A stretch of DNA of 64,000 nucleotides from Isoetes taiwanensis (GCA_021234155.1 JAJEKV010000032.1:374001-438000), one strand, 5' to 3'; counted from the first letter of the stretch, positions 1-11,829 are shown. Notes: a model not told the origin generated them from the sequence alone. Program-made: numbers and translations.

Positions 1-419
1 TTCGGTTGGAGATTCCCAATCTGCAAGTTCTGCCAAGGCTGCCTGCATGACGAATGGACAGTTGTGTGTTCTGTGCCCTGGCTGGAAGCACCTAAAGCAC
101 AACTTCTTCTCAATGCACTCCTGTCTCTTCTCCTTAAGGATGCTGTCTAAAAGACGCTTGAGCGAACTGCCCCCTGATCCATCCTGTGGCCTACGGTCTC
201 CAAAGTGCTTTCCCCGAGCTTTCCCTTGTTGTTGGCCTCGGTGACGGTTTCTTTGCTTGCTTATTCCGACATCTTTGCCTGTTGCTTTATCCTTGAGCAG
301 AATCGCCGCCTCGGAGTTCGGGGGGCTTCTTCCAAGCTTAAGGCCTTGTCCTCGGCCTCCCCGACTGTTCTTGGGTTAATTGCTCGAACTAGCCTCTTGA
401 TGTTACTGTTGAGCCCTTC
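1..419 (-). pseudogene. Retrotransposon gag fragment with CCHC zinc knuckle
   Basis: Minus-strand translation from about 419 down to the window edge gives gag-like sequence. It starts with GLNSNIKRLVRAINPRTVGE, continues through a basic linker, and ends with a zinc knuckle CFRCFQPGHRTHNC (C-X2-C-X4-H-X4-C) near positions 57-98. In LTR retrotransposons this knuckle binds the RNA genome inside the capsid particle. The reading frame shifts at the run of G near 319-324, and stop codons precede the fragment near 420, so the piece is broken. The downstream part would lie outside the window. Family (Ty3 or other) cannot be assigned from this piece. The plus-strand ORFs over the same bases are antisense shadows. 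Confidence 0.7.
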
Positions 420-663
420 AATTCATCAAATGTAAAAAAGCCTCAGGGGCATATGTTTGATTAGAAAAATCATAAATATTAATAAGAAATACCTTATGTT
501 TTTTTGGCTAAGATGGAACCGGTATAACTTATTCACAAAAATTATAATTGTGCCAACTACGCAAGAAGAATCACGGTGACATCCAAGATCATGAGTTCAA
601 TTAAGAGGATCGAAAAAGACCGTGTTGCTGGCACAATTTTGTTAAATGTAAATTGGGCCAGAT

Positions 664-925
664 TTATAACTTTTAACTTGTAACTTGTAACTTGATCTAG
701 TTGTAGTTATACTTGTAATTTGTCCTAATTATAAATTTTAGGGTGCTAAGTTTTTAAATTATAATCATCTCAATAGTAATTTGTAACTTGCAAGTTGTAC
801 TAATTAGCACAGTAGTTGTCTGAATAGTAACTTATAACTTGTAATTGTAAATTGTAAAGTAGTTGTCTCAATAGTAGCTTATAACTTGTAATTGTAAATT
901 TGTTCTAATTATGATCTCAGCATTG
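664..925. repeat. AT-rich degenerate repeat, left copy
   Basis: Short related blocks based on 'taacttgtaa' and 'gtagttgtctcaatagtaac' follow each other. The section 755-925 reappears in the same order and orientation at 2537-2660, the right copy starting exactly at the Helitron-type end. No coding signal is seen. The stretch 420-663 holds nothing recognisable. Confidence 0.7.
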
Positions 926-2170
926 AACCAGATCAATATAATAACATGGAAGGATTTAGCAGAAAAACATATTTCAAAATCGGGCGTCTACGTCAAAGTC
1001 AGGTATTTAAAATATATAGAATAGGTGCATATTTATTTGTAGAATTTGGATTAACTTCAAGTTCGTTTATCTTTGAAACCAGTTCACATGTTGAAAAGCC
1101 CACATGCAAATGCATCTAGAATTTGTAGTCTTAAAATGTAAATTCAGACAGAAAATAGGCATTGTTTAAGCAACATTGCTTTGATCAATGCCTGATTATT
1201 TTTGTGGTTTTGCAGAAATTAGCATCTGTGATAATATATTACTGAAAACAAGCTGAGTGTCATGAAATGTCAAGGTTAACCAAAACGCTATGTTGAGTAC
1301 TGCCTGCACATGTAAGAAATATTTAACCTGCCACGTGTATTTTTGTTCCCAGTTTATTATTACACCAAACCTGAATTCATGGGCTAAGATTAGCATTATG
1401 CCTTTTAACCTTTTACTTTTTTCGATTATTTTTTCTATCATTATTTCTGCCTTCCATTTATTATCATAAAAATGTTGAGGATTTGATTTGTCAATTTATT
1501 TAAACCACTCTTTGAATGGAGTGTTTACCTGTGTCTTTCTTTGCATTACGCAGGTGAGATACACGGATTTAACGTAGTTGCAGATGGTCTTTAGGGCCAT
1601 TCAGGTCTTCCAATCTGACGCAGTAGGGATTATACATGAATGATTCACATGCTCTTTGAAAGTTACTATATATGGCGCCAACAATGGTGGAGGATAGTTC
1701 ATAGACAATAAATGGAAAACCTCAATTTGCATTTGAGAAACTCATGAAAGGCTTGATTCATGCATTGCTTACACCGATTGGTTTTCAAATATGAGCTGGA
1801 TATGGCAAGTTGGAAAGAGTAGGTTCCCTGGCTTGGACTGCAAAGGAAAGGATAAGAGAGCTTCAACTTCCTTTTCATCCTTAGAGATGTTTTGAGATAG
1901 CGATAGCAATGAAATTCTTCAATTTATTATGTACATTGCTTCAAAACAGCTTGAAAGGTGCACATTTATTATTGTTTGTTTGCATTGGAAAAAATATATC
2001 TCAAAAGTATAGACAAGTGGAAATCGAAAGAAATCCTGCAATAAAAAAAGATGACATTAAGATCAAAGATTAAGATCAAAGGTTCATTGTTTAGTAATAT
2101 CAAGGTATAGCGTTTCACACATATTGCACATACTATTTGCCCAATAAGTCCATGCACTTTTGTGGAAGGC
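926..2170. other. AT-rich stretch, no gene recognised
   Basis: The short ORFs here show no family signature on either strand. It lies between the two copies of the AT-rich repeat and may be the body of a non-autonomous Helitron ending at 2536; the 5' end could not be fixed. Confidence 0.4.
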
Positions 2171-2333
2171 CTATGCATAAATGGCATTTAAAAGCCAAAG
2201 TCCCATGTCTAAATCCTATAAATACAAAAGGAACCACTAAGCATCACCTTGGCTATACATTAATGGCATTTAAAAGACCACGTCCCATGTCTAAATCCTA
2301 TAAATACAAAAGGAACCATTAGCATCACCTTGG
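2171..2333. repeat. Two-copy tandem repeat, period 82 bp
   Basis: Copies at 2171-2252 and 2253-2333 share 'atggcatttaaaag', 'cccatgtctaaatcctataa' and 'catcaccttgg' with only a few differences. The repeat lies inside the suspected Helitron body. Confidence 0.85.
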
Positions 2334-2506
2334 TTTCAGAAAAATAATACTCAATACCCTCCCAAGTTCTTAGCACTCTTACCTTGGCAATTGGCATCTC
2401 GAAAACCTCACGCTACCACTATTCACAAGTGACTCCAATCAATTTTAACACTCTAAGATGGATTTGTATAAACGTAGCCTATTCGATTTAACACACAACT
2501 TTTTAT

Positions 2507-2536
2507 GCGCGGCAATGCCGGGCACCCGTTTACTAG
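2507..2536 (+). mobile_element. Helitron-type 3' terminus
   Basis: A GC hairpin (arms 2507-2513 and 2517-2523, one mismatch, loop AAT) is followed by 10-13 bases ending in CTAG at 2533-2536, then T. That is the known 3' signature of plant Helitrons: a subterminal hairpin, CTRR end, insertion between A and T. A 5' TC end was not proven; 915 is one weak candidate. No RepHel reading frame is present, so any element would be non-autonomous. Confidence 0.55.
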
Positions 2537-2660
2537 TAATCGTCTCAATAATAACTTGTAACTTGCAAGTTGTACTAATTAGCACAGTAGTTGTCTCAAT
2601 AGTAACTTATAACTTGTAATTGTAAATTGTAAATTTGTTCTAATTATAATCTCTGCATAC
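2537..2660. repeat. AT-rich degenerate repeat, right copy
   Basis: Same order of blocks as 755-925. Similarity begins immediately after the CTAG end at 2536, consistent with an insertion or duplication boundary. The stretch 2661-3190 shows no recognisable gene. Confidence 0.7.
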
Positions 2661-3511
2661 TGCACTATCTTGCCTGCATAAATTCATAAGTGTCAAAGAG
2701 CATCGAGTATTGTTGTGCCATCCACAAGCTTTGAATGAATTCTAACTCCTTTCAAAAATCAATAAAGCCCTTCAATAACATGTATAAATATTGCAGCAAG
2801 AAGAACGTACATCACACAGAAGAAGAAAACATGTTGTGCCTCTTTAATTAAGAACTTCACACCCACAAAAGAATGCCATGCTGCCTTGTAGAACTTAACA
2901 ATGTTACGCCAAGGCCCGAATAAGACAGGTTTATCCTCTCAATTTTTGAGGATCAGTCCGTTTACGCTATAACCTTGTGCAATTATTATCATGCAAATGC
3001 TGGATTTATTTGGGCCCAATTGTCTGTAGAAGCCGTTAGGGAGAAATTGGACACAAGCAGGGACGAACAGTTAAATGGATCATTCATAGTCTGAAAATGA
3101 TCATTATGGGTTTGTTACAAAGACTGCGGCGGATTTGCCACAGAATGTATCCCTACTCGCACGATGAACATATTGATATGGCTAATTTGTGCACAAAACA
3201 AGCGACAACTTATTAAAGTACAAGACACACTATGAGGCTTCGTGATTGCTCGGAAGGTCTTCAACTGCCAACACAATACTGTAAGGCAAATTAATTGACA
3301 TGATGTGATTCTGAGGCAATATATTTAGTAATACACATTAGTTAAGGATTTAACGCATTGCTGCTATTAAGATCAGCAATGGCTCTATATAAAAGCACTC
3401 TAAAGAGAAATCTCGGTATGTCAAGCATGTAACTTCAACTGACTTGTGTATGCTGTGTTGACATTGCAGGAACAAAATCCAAAGACCTATATGTCTCATA
3501 TTCAGATTCTA

Positions 3512-3770
3512 ATGATCTTTTTACGGTGACCTGTTTGAGAAATTCATGAATATGGAACCCCATGTCATGAATGATCTGCTGGAACTTGTAAAGGGAAAAG
3601 TAGATAGGCATCTTAATAATAATGATACTGAAAGAGAAGTAAAGCCATACTGGACTTGCACTGTAGTAGGGAATAGTGGTATTCTTCCTTTGAAATCACA
3701 TAGCATTATCATAGGTAGGCATGAGATGGTGATGACAATAAACAATGCCAGGACAGACGTGGTTTGAATA
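3512..3770 (+). pseudogene. Sialyltransferase-like (GT29) motif-L exon, array unit 1
   Basis: Translation contains KPYWTCTVVGNSGILPLK, then H...GRHEMVMTINNART. This matches sialyl motif L of GT29 enzymes (CxVVGNSG ... IDxHxxVxRxNxAxTxG), part of the sugar-nucleotide site of Golgi glycosyltransferases; plants carry sialyltransferase-like members of this family. This unit has no N-terminal exon upstream and lost about 90 bases relative to the other units. The exon runs into a stop just after the motif, where a GT donor could lie. No motif S follows, so no complete enzyme can be made from this unit. Confidence 0.7.
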
Positions 3771-4772
3771 GCGTGTTGGCAGCAACAAAAGCGACAACTT
3801 ATTAAAGTAGAAGACACAGTATGAGGCTTCGTGATTGCTCGGAAGGTCTTCAACTGCCAACACAATACTGTAAGGCAAATTAATTGACATGATGTGATTC
3901 TGAGGCAATATATTCAGAAATATACATTAGTTAAAGATTTAACGCATTGTTACTGTAGATCAGCCAGAGGCACTATGTAAAAGCACTCTAAAGAGAAATC
4001 TCGATATGTCAAGCATGTAACTTCAACTGACTTGTGTATGCTGTGTTGACATTGCATGAACAAAATCCAAAGACTTATATGTTCTCATATTCAGATTCTG
4101 TATTAGAAAATTTAAAAAGTTGTCCTGATTCTGCTCATAGCAACAGTGAGGCAAGCTAGACTTATCCAACCAGAACCCTAAAAAAAAAACTAGAATATTC
4201 AAGAAAATAAAGACTGCGGATTGGAAATGTGCGTACCGTCTCAAATTCACTGCAAGTGCTATTGTCCCACCTTAGAACCTACTTCAACAAACATATGAGA
4301 CATGTGAGGCAGCAATGGACGTTCTTAAACTAAGTCAGATGAATTCAAAATAGTTTGTTTATATGCAAGTAGCGTATACAGAAATCTAACTGAATCTTGG
4401 AATGTATTATTTCATCACATAATGCCTGCCAGTTCAAGTATTGTATATTCATTGGTTAGACCTTTATAGTGCAACCAAGAATTAGGATTAGAAGAGATCT
4501 ATATAGAAGCAAGAGTGCAGTTCCAAGACTAGATCTAAATTCTAATACTATTGAAGATAGCAATTCTACAACTTCAAACTCGAACAGCTAATCTGGTAAG
4601 ATGTGTTCTTGATTAACGTGTTGATTCGCTGTTGTTCCCATAATTTCATGGGTATCAAGTATTATCCTAGATCAATGATAAAACTTCATCCAAAATTAAT
4701 GCTGACTATTCAAAGGAACCTGGCCCTGTGAAGTGTGAAGAATGACAATGTTATTTTCCATTCCCTTTCCAA

Positions 4773-5398
4773 ATGTTTCATAAGAAGATCTTTTTGTTTT
4801 CTTTGTTCACATTCGTGGTTGTTGGTAATGCTGCTGCTATTTCTCTTGAAAGCCTTCAAAACACTTGGAAACGTCCAGTCCTTATTTTGCCAAAGCAAGG
4901 CTTGCCTCTGGAAGCCCAGAATCTTGCAAGCATGGGAGGTACAATTTATGATTGATTACTCTATAGAGGATGTATGGTCAGATATTGAGAGGAAAAAGGG
5001 GTTGCTTTGCTCCAAGAGCATACCAGATTTCTAATGCACTATAGAGGGCATGATCTTTTTACGGTGACCTGTTTGAGAAATTCATGAATATGGAAGAAAC
5101 AGACAAGCCATTGCTCAAAGATCTGGAAAGAATTAAGTATTATCCACATTGGAAGAGACTTGAAGCTCTGCAATGGTGGACAGTGAACCCCATGTCATGA
5201 ATGATCTGCTGGAACTTGTAAAGGGAAAAGTAGATAAGCATCTTAATAATAATGATACTGAAAGAGAAGAAAAGCCATACTGGACTTGCACTGTAGTAGG
5301 GAACAGTGGGATTCTTCCTTTGAAATCACATAGCAATGTCATAGATAGGCATGAGATGGTGATGACAATAAACAATGCCAGGACAGACGGGGTTTGAA
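4773..5398 (+). pseudogene. Sialyltransferase-like (GT29) two-exon 5' half, array unit 2
   Basis: Candidate exon 1 (4773-4938) starts MFHKKIFLFSLFTFVVVGN, a short basic tail plus a hydrophobic segment of about 18 residues, as expected for a type II Golgi signal anchor. It ends at AG|GTACAA, a good donor. Exon 2 (about 5060-5395) carries LFEKFMNMEETDKPLLKDLE, a tryptophan-rich stretch near LEALQWWTV, and after a frame change the motif L core CTVVGNSG followed by IDRHEMVMTINNART. The frame change near 5180 also occurs in unit 3, so it is inherited rather than a single-read error. Later exons with motif S are missing. I infer a truncated duplicate. Confidence 0.65.
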
Positions 5399-6393
5399 TA
5401 ACGTGTTGGCAGCAACAAAAGCGACAACTTATTAAAGTACAAGATACAGTATAAGGCTTCGTGATTGCTCGGAAGGTCTTCAACTGCCAACACAATACTG
5501 TAAGGCAAATTAATTAACATGATGTGATTCTGAGGCAATATATTCAGAAATACACATTAGTTAAAGATTTAACGCATTGCTACTGTTAAGACCAGCCAGA
5601 GGGCACTGTGTAAAAGCACTCTAAAGAGAAATCTCGGTATGTCAAGCATGTAACTTCAACTGACTTGTGTATGCTGTGTTGACATTGCATGAACAAAATC
5701 CAAAGGCTTATATGTTCTTATATTCAGATTCTATATGAGTAAAATTTAAAAAGTTGTCCTGATTCTGCTCATAGCAACAGTGAGGCAAGCTAGACTTATC
5801 CAACCAGAACCCTAAGAAAAAAAACTAGAATATTCAAGAAAATAAAGACTGCGGATTGGAAATGTGCGTACCATCTCAAATTCACTGCAAGTGCTATTGT
5901 CTCACCTTAGAACCTACTTCAACAAACATATGAGACATGTGACATTCTTAAACTAAGTCAGATGAATTCGAAATAGTTTGTTTATATGCAAGTAGCGTAT
6001 ACAGAAATCTAACTGAATCTTGGAGTGTATTATTTCATCACATAATGCCTGCTCACAGCCAGTTCAAGTATTGTATATCCATTGGCTAGACCTTTACAAT
6101 GCAACCAAGAATTAGAATTAGAAGAGATCTATATAGAAGCAAGAGTGCAGTTCCAAGACTAGATCTAAATTCTAATACTATTGAAGATAGCAATTCTACA
6201 ACTTCAAACTCGAACAGCTAATCTGGTAAGGTGTGTTCTTGATTAACGTGTTGATTCACTGTTGTTCCCATAATTTAATGGGTATCAAGTATTACCCTAG
6301 ATCAACGATAAAACTTCATCCAAAATTAATGCTAAGGAACCTGGCCCTGTGAAGTATGAAGAATGAAAATATTATTTTCCATTCCCTTTCCAA

Positions 6394-7027
6394 ATGTTTC
6401 ATAAGAAGATCTTTTTGTTTTCTTTGTTTACATTCGTGGTTGTTTGTAATGCTGCCGCTATTTCTCTTGAAAGCCTTCAAAACACTTGGAAACATCCAGT
6501 CCTTATTTTGCCAAAGCAAGGCTTGCCTCTGGAAGCCCAGAATTTTGCAAGCATGGGAGGTACAATTTATGATTGATTACTCTATAGAGGATGTATGGTC
6601 AGACTTAGAGAGGAAAAAGGGGTTGCTTTGCTCCAAGAGCAGAGCATACCAGATTTCTAATCCACTATAGAGGGCATGATCTTTTTACGGTGACCTGTTT
6701 GAGAAATTCATGAATATGGAAGAAACAAACAAGCCATTGCTCAAAGATCTGGAAAGAATTAAGTATTATCTACATTGGAAGACACTTGAAGAAGCTCTGC
6801 AATGGTGGACAGTGAACTGCATGTCATGAATGATCTGCTGGAACTTGTAAAGGGAAAAGTAGATAGGCATCTTAATGATAATGACATGGAAAGAGAAGTA
6901 AAGCCATACTGGACTTGCACTGTAGTAGGGAATAGTGGGATTCTTCCTTTGAAATCATATAGCAATGTCATAGATAGGCATGAGATGGTGATGAGAATAA
7001 ACAATGCCAGGACAGACGGGGTTTGAA
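6394..7027 (+). pseudogene. Sialyltransferase-like (GT29) two-exon 5' half, array unit 3
   Basis: Same structure as unit 2: signal-anchor exon 6394-6559 ending AG|GTACAA, then the exon with LFEKFMNMEE and motif L CTVVGNSG...IDRHEMVMRINNART, ending near 7024. It differs from unit 2 by small changes, including a 5-base insertion near 6640 that alters the frame of the sequence between the exons. The array stops right after this unit, so the catalytic 3' half is absent here too. Confidence 0.65.
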
Positions 7028-7041
7028 TAACGTGTTGGCAG

Positions 7042-8059
7042 GGGAAATCTAGCTTCTGGTGATGAAACTGCCAGCCAAAAGAGCCAAAGCCAAGCGGCGG
7101 GGCACAAAAATGGAGCCTTCATATTTCTCTGCACAAAAGTCCTCTGTTTCGACTGCAAGACTGCAAGATCACTGAATGTGACTATGGGCGACTATGGCAA
7201 TGCACTGAATGCGACTATGGCAATGCATCGACTGCAAGATCCGACTATGGCAATGCACTGAATCCGATTATGGCCAAGATTCACAAGATGTGTTTCCATG
7301 CCTGGTCTCTTTAAGAAGTAAATAAGCAGACAGGAAGCCGAAGTCTCCATGTCTACAGGCTTGGTCGGGGCCGACCAGGTGCCTCTCCGGTTAACCGGTT
7401 TGAAGAATGACTGTGCATCAACGGAAGCCACCGCCAGTTTACGGGTAATAACGGGTTTGTAGCAATTATTGGCATATTTTGGGTATGTACTGGCATATAC
7501 TTAGAATGTGCCACAAACCCACATGAACGAGGGTTTGCCCCCTTAGGGGCAACCCAAAAAGAAGATTAGCAAATATAAATAAATGCATGTGAAAAAAACT
7601 CTTTTAATGTACAAAACTGCCAAGTAAAGTCAATAACATCCACAAACATCGACCGAAGTTTAAACTCTAAGGCGCAATCCTTAAATGTGTGAGCCAAGGA
7701 AAAAGCAATTAATAGACAAGGGCCTGGAAACCACGATGCCCTACAAATATGTGATACAAGACATGCATAAGAGGGAAAGTTAAAACCTTATGCGACTAGA
7801 TCACTCTACATAAAAAGGCAACTTGGAGTACGGATACACACATCTATTCTTTGGAATGGATGGGAATGGTCTTATGCCCCTAGACCAATCAACATAAAGA
7901 GACAACTTGAGGTAAAGAATGCATGAATACTTGTAGAATGTGTCAAGAAAGCAAATTCCTAAAAACCAAACCATATGCCAATGATCAATATAATTAATCC
8001 TGTGCACCTTATGTGGCCTTAAAAGATTGCATCTCAAAAGAATATATAGTACAATAACA
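7042..8059. other. Unassigned stretch with a short minisatellite
   Basis: At 7150-7275 the block 'gactatggcaatgcactgaa' recurs about four times with changes, a degenerate minisatellite. The rest is AT-rich with scattered short ORFs and no recognisable family on either strand. Confidence 0.6.
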
Positions 8060-8319
8060 TGGGTGCATATTCATACGGGGTGACGTAGGGTAGTGAGAGC
8101 CCCTAAAACCATATAATACATATAAAATCAACACCATTTAATACGTTGTCTCAAACCTTATAATATTTCACAAACCTCGTTATACAATATATCAAAATTT
8201 GTACGAGACCCTGCAAACGAGGATCGCTATCTACGGTCTAAATCAAGGAATATTGAGTAAATATGCCCATCTAACAGTTCTCGATGCCCGGAGTCACCCC
8301 CCATGTGAATATGCACCCA
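8060..8319. mobile_element. Small TIR element (MITE-like), 260 bp
   Basis: Left end 8060-8084 (tgggtgcatattcatacggg, then gtgac) is the near-perfect reverse complement of the right end 8293-8319. The interior is AT-rich and has no coding capacity. A target-site duplication could not be identified, so the superfamily is not assigned. Confidence 0.65.
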
Positions 8320-8931
8320 AACTAAAGGGGGTTTCAGGGGGGATTTAATTTTAAAGTGTTGGATGTAATGATTTGTATTAATTCAACAAATAAAAATTGA
8401 ACCCTTCATGGCCTAGGAAAAGGCGGTGTACAAATTAGAATAGAATAGAATAGAATAGAATAGGTTTTTAGCGTCCATGGAGACCAATTGGCCTATGGGA
8501 CCCAAACAAAAAGAGAGCAGCAAGCGTATTACTGATAGGATTAAAAAACCCCCGCCCTGAAGGGTTTTCGAGGGAAAAACCTTAGCAAAGAATAAGCATG
8601 CCGACACACCGCATAATTGCATAGGACGGTTCACTACCGTCTCCGTAGGGACACAAAACAGTCCGCGGCATCCATAACCTCCCGAGGCATGACCCCAACA
8701 AACCCACCGATGCCGTAGTCAATAACCGATGCAACGGTGGCCGTGCACTAGTAATCGAACATATCGCCTTCTGGATATGGGCAAATGTTGGGCAGATCCG
8801 AGGGCATGACATTCATCCTCAATCGCGCCTAGTGGCAACACCGCAAATCCTTTGCTCTCGTGCTCCCCGGAAGCCCAATGCCCCGCTTCAATGCGGAGGC
8901 GATGTGCACCCGCGAATGGAAGCTATAAGTC

Positions 8932-10012
8932 TCAGGTTTCAAGGTATTGAGGGATATCAAGGACCCCACACTTCCGCCCTATACAAAAGGACAAGCTCAA
9001 CCAAGGCCCCAAACAAATGTGATTGGTGGCCCCTGTGCATACAACTCGCCTTTGTGGTCGTTGTTCCGCATGGCATATAGTGCTTTCCAACCCGCCGCGG
9101 GGCTCTAATCGATAGCAGCGATCCCAATGGGTGGTAGTTGAGAATTCAATCCCCAAGTACTTGTAGGTCGGAGCCACCTCTACCTCTTGCCCCTCGGTAA
9201 ATGAATGTGGGAAGCCTTGGTCGACGGATGATGCAACTAGCAAAGACCCTAGTTTTGGCCAAGTTAACTCGCATGCCAGTGAGTTGGCAAAAGTGTCGAG
9301 AGCATCCAGTGACGCTGCATGTCCTCGAGTATAGGCCATGAGGTTGACATCGCCAAGATATATGAGTTGTCGGATTGTGTGATGCATGAGTCGCGGCGCC
9401 GCACCTCCATGCTCAGAGAGCCAATCTTCCAACCGATCAATGTATAGGCCAAAGAGTGTGGGGAGAGGGGGCAACCGACGCAATTCTAATTCCATCGACA
9501 CCTACTTTGCCGCCGATGTGGACACGGCCGAGCATGCCTCATACAGCCTATATAACGACCGCAAGTCCGGGGGTCCCTGTACTGTCGCAATCCGTCCCAT
9601 GGCTTGTTAAGTGGTGCTATGTCGAACGCAGCTTTTTGCAAAATCCACTTAAACAACAAAGATGTGGGTTCGGGCCATTCCTCGCTATCCTCAATCAATG
9701 TGCGCCAGAGTGAAGATATGATCAATGGTAGAATAATCCGGGCGAAAAAACCTGTGTAAGAGCTCGCACCTCCGTTTCCTCTGCCTATATTGTCACCGCG
9801 CGCTCAAGGATGCCAGCCAACAGCTTTTTGCAAAGAGAGAGCTGACCATAATAGTACAAGAGTTGGCCGGGCATTGAGGGTCCCCGCTTTGTATATGGGC
9901 ACTTTCTACTAGTGGTCCACGTAGGGGAAGCCTTCTCGCAATGCTTTATTGAACAATGCCGTGGAGATGGGATCGCGGATTTGCCGGAGTGTGCGCTTGA
10001 GCTCCCCGACAC
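8932..10012 (-). pseudogene. LINE A reverse transcriptase remnant
   Basis: Frames in succession show the N-terminal RT region (KLLAGILE near 9800), then LPTLFGLYIDRLEDWLSEHG, the position of the catalytic YADD box read as YLGDVNLMA, and further on APTYKYLGIEFSTTTHWDRC. The match to LINE B (LFGIFIDKLEEWL, YADDVVLIA, YKYLGVDFSNNYKW) is clear. The second catalytic aspartate of YADD is lost, so this copy is inactive. The plus-strand ORFs at 8832-9725 are antisense to it. Confidence 0.8.
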
Positions 10013-10740
10013 TCATCATCAAACCATCTCAAGGCGGGGAAGGTGGTAGTGCCCGAGGTTCGCCGTGAGCGGCCTCTCCCAAAGCATCTTTCCGCAGCCG
10101 TCAGAAACAGGTGAGTCAGCTGAGCAGATTGCTCTTGAAGTGTGGGGAGTTGCAGCAGTCCCGCCAGATCATGCTCAAGCAAATTGGGCATAGGTCCCCG
10201 CACGGGCCAGTAGTCTAGGCGCATTTTGGGACACCCGGCGGTGTTGAGGCAAAGAGGTGCACGGGAGCCTCCCAATGGAGATGCATGAACAGGGGCCGGG
10301 TGGTCCGAGTCTACTTCCTCGTCCCGAGTGTCTGTTCCGATGGAAAAATGAGTAACCAGGTGCAGATCCCGTTCCTCAACCAGCAGATAATCCACCACAC
10401 TGGAGCCGCCCCCTTGGTTCTCCCCGTCTACAAGTACATTTGGAAGGCGCCATTGTGCCAACCCATTACAAATAACCGTGTCAAAGATACTACCCAAAGA
10501 ACAACAACCGTACGCCATAGCTTAAAATATGGTCGTTATCCGATATCCTTGACCAAGCCATGCCCCTCGCTGTTCGCGGCACTCATTGAACACCAGAAAT
10601 GCGATATAGGGGAGGTCCGGTAGGTCAGTTCTCGCATGCTCCCATGTTTCCATGAGGAAAAATGAGATCCATATCTCGTGCAAGAGTTGAGACTCTCGCT
10701 TTTCTCGCCAGGGAAGCCCCGACGGCCCAAGACACCATCC
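9946..10740 (-). pseudogene. LINE A endonuclease (APE-like) remnant
   Basis: From about 10740 downward one frame reads FFLMETWEHARTDLPDLPYI and GAWLGQGYRI, which fits the ...ET-W... catalytic segment and the following strand of APE-type LINE endonucleases, ending in a stop near 10521. The next frame (10518-9946) gives FDTVICNGLAQWRLPN, SSVVDYLLVEERDLH and DSDHPAPVH, the C-terminal part with the SDH catalytic motif. The central GDFNxR region is missing between the two, so the enzyme is internally deleted. In an intact element it would nick the target DNA. Confidence 0.7.
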
Positions 10741-11829
10741 CAGGAGGCACGGTTCCTATTTGTTAGCATTCGATGTGGACGCCGGATGATCCGCCCTGTT
10801 GTGGGGCAAGTGTGCCGGCTCGAAAGCAAAGAATGGAGCGGCGGGAGCAGGAGGTGCGTGAGGGGTACCGGGCGGCAGCCAGCAGGCGTGAGTGGCAGCG
10901 GCACCGACGCGATTGCATCGGCGACCTCGCCAGCGCGGCGAAAAATGCGGGTTTGCCCCGACGAGGCAGGCCTGCAGCCCCCCACGACGGACGCCCCGAC
11001 GCCCCCGACTGCCACGGTGGGACTCCCTCTGGCATCGAGGGTGAGATCCCTGGTCGACATACGTAGCAGTCCCCTTCATTTGCCTACTCGACGAGAGATG
11101 GCCTCACGCAGACAGAGATGTTCCGCCAACCGCGGAAGGTGACAACGCGATGGGCGATCTGCACGCTGAGTCCCAAGGCGGCTTTGCTCTAGCAATGTGT
11201 ACCGCAGTCTGGAATGCCATTCGAGATAGGATCTCATCCTGAATGCGCTTGGCGAGATCTTCTCCTGCCTCCTCCGAGAGAGAAAAGGGTATCTATAGAT
11301 ATACAAAAATAGCTATGAAAATACTAGAATAAGCAAAGAAATAATATAACTTGTAAAAAAAACAATGAAATACAGGAAAGAAACAATAAGAAATATATCT
11401 CGAGCAATAAGAAATAGTTTTGCAAATTTGACATTGAAATTTTACACGACCCATATTTAAGGGTTAAACCATAATAGGCCCACATATGGTTTCCAAATTC
11501 AGAAATATAACATTTGAATATCAATGTCAAAATATAACATTTAAGAAAACTATTGGCATTAAAAACCACCATAGTCTACAAGCTTGATACAAGAGACAAT
11601 AGTCTACAAGCTTGATACAAAAGACATCATTGACCAATTAAGCTTCCCATTGCAAAAAACTCCTTTGTATACCAAGCCCTTGCAAACTGCAAGGATGGGA
11701 AAGAGTACCATGTATCATGCAGAAGCTAGCCATTGATTTCCATCAAATAAATTTTAAAATTTTAACAAAGCAAACAAACAGTTTTCAACCAACAAGCTTT
11801 ATTCAGCACTGCACATGCCAAACCTGATC

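Larger units (their letters stand above)
3190..7040 (+). repeat. Tandem array, period about 1.63 kb, of a sialyltransferase-like 5' gene half
   Basis: The same anchor sequence recurs at about 3558, 5188 and 6820, spaced 1630 and 1632 bases. A further partial copy occupies 3190-3511, where a central section of roughly 1 kb is missing. The first coding copy also lacks about 90 bases that the others have at 5096-5186. Similarity stops abruptly at about 7041, in the sequence 'gtgttggcag'. Each full unit carries a candidate N-terminal exon and an exon with the GT29 sialyl motif L. The copies are highly similar, so the expansion looks recent or was homogenised. Minus-strand ORFs that recur with the array are shadows. 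Confidence 0.9.
8436..11306 (-). mobile_element. LINE A: APE-type non-LTR retrotransposon, decayed
   Basis: On the minus strand the order is: a GC-rich 5' part (11306 to about 10740), endonuclease fragments, reverse transcriptase fragments, a 3' UTR and a microsatellite tail (CTATT repeats, 8436-8464). The last ~150 bases before the tail are shared with LINEs C, D and E. The element sits as a GC-rich island in AT-rich DNA. Frames are broken and the endonuclease has an internal deletion. The 5' boundary is set only by the change in base composition. It is flanked by 11310-11830 AT-rich DNA without visible genes. Confidence 0.85.

Noticed and set aside
2171-2333. CRISPR-like array
   Set aside because: Only two adjacent copies without spacers, in plant-type DNA.
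3521-3865. Minus-strand 114-codon ORF repeated at 5133-5495
   Set aside because: Exact antisense of the motif-L exon array; it repeats only because the array does.
10678-11142. Plus-strand Arg/Pro-rich ORFs of up to 154 codons
   Set aside because: In the GC-rich 5' part of minus-strand LINE A; no domain, likely antisense openness.
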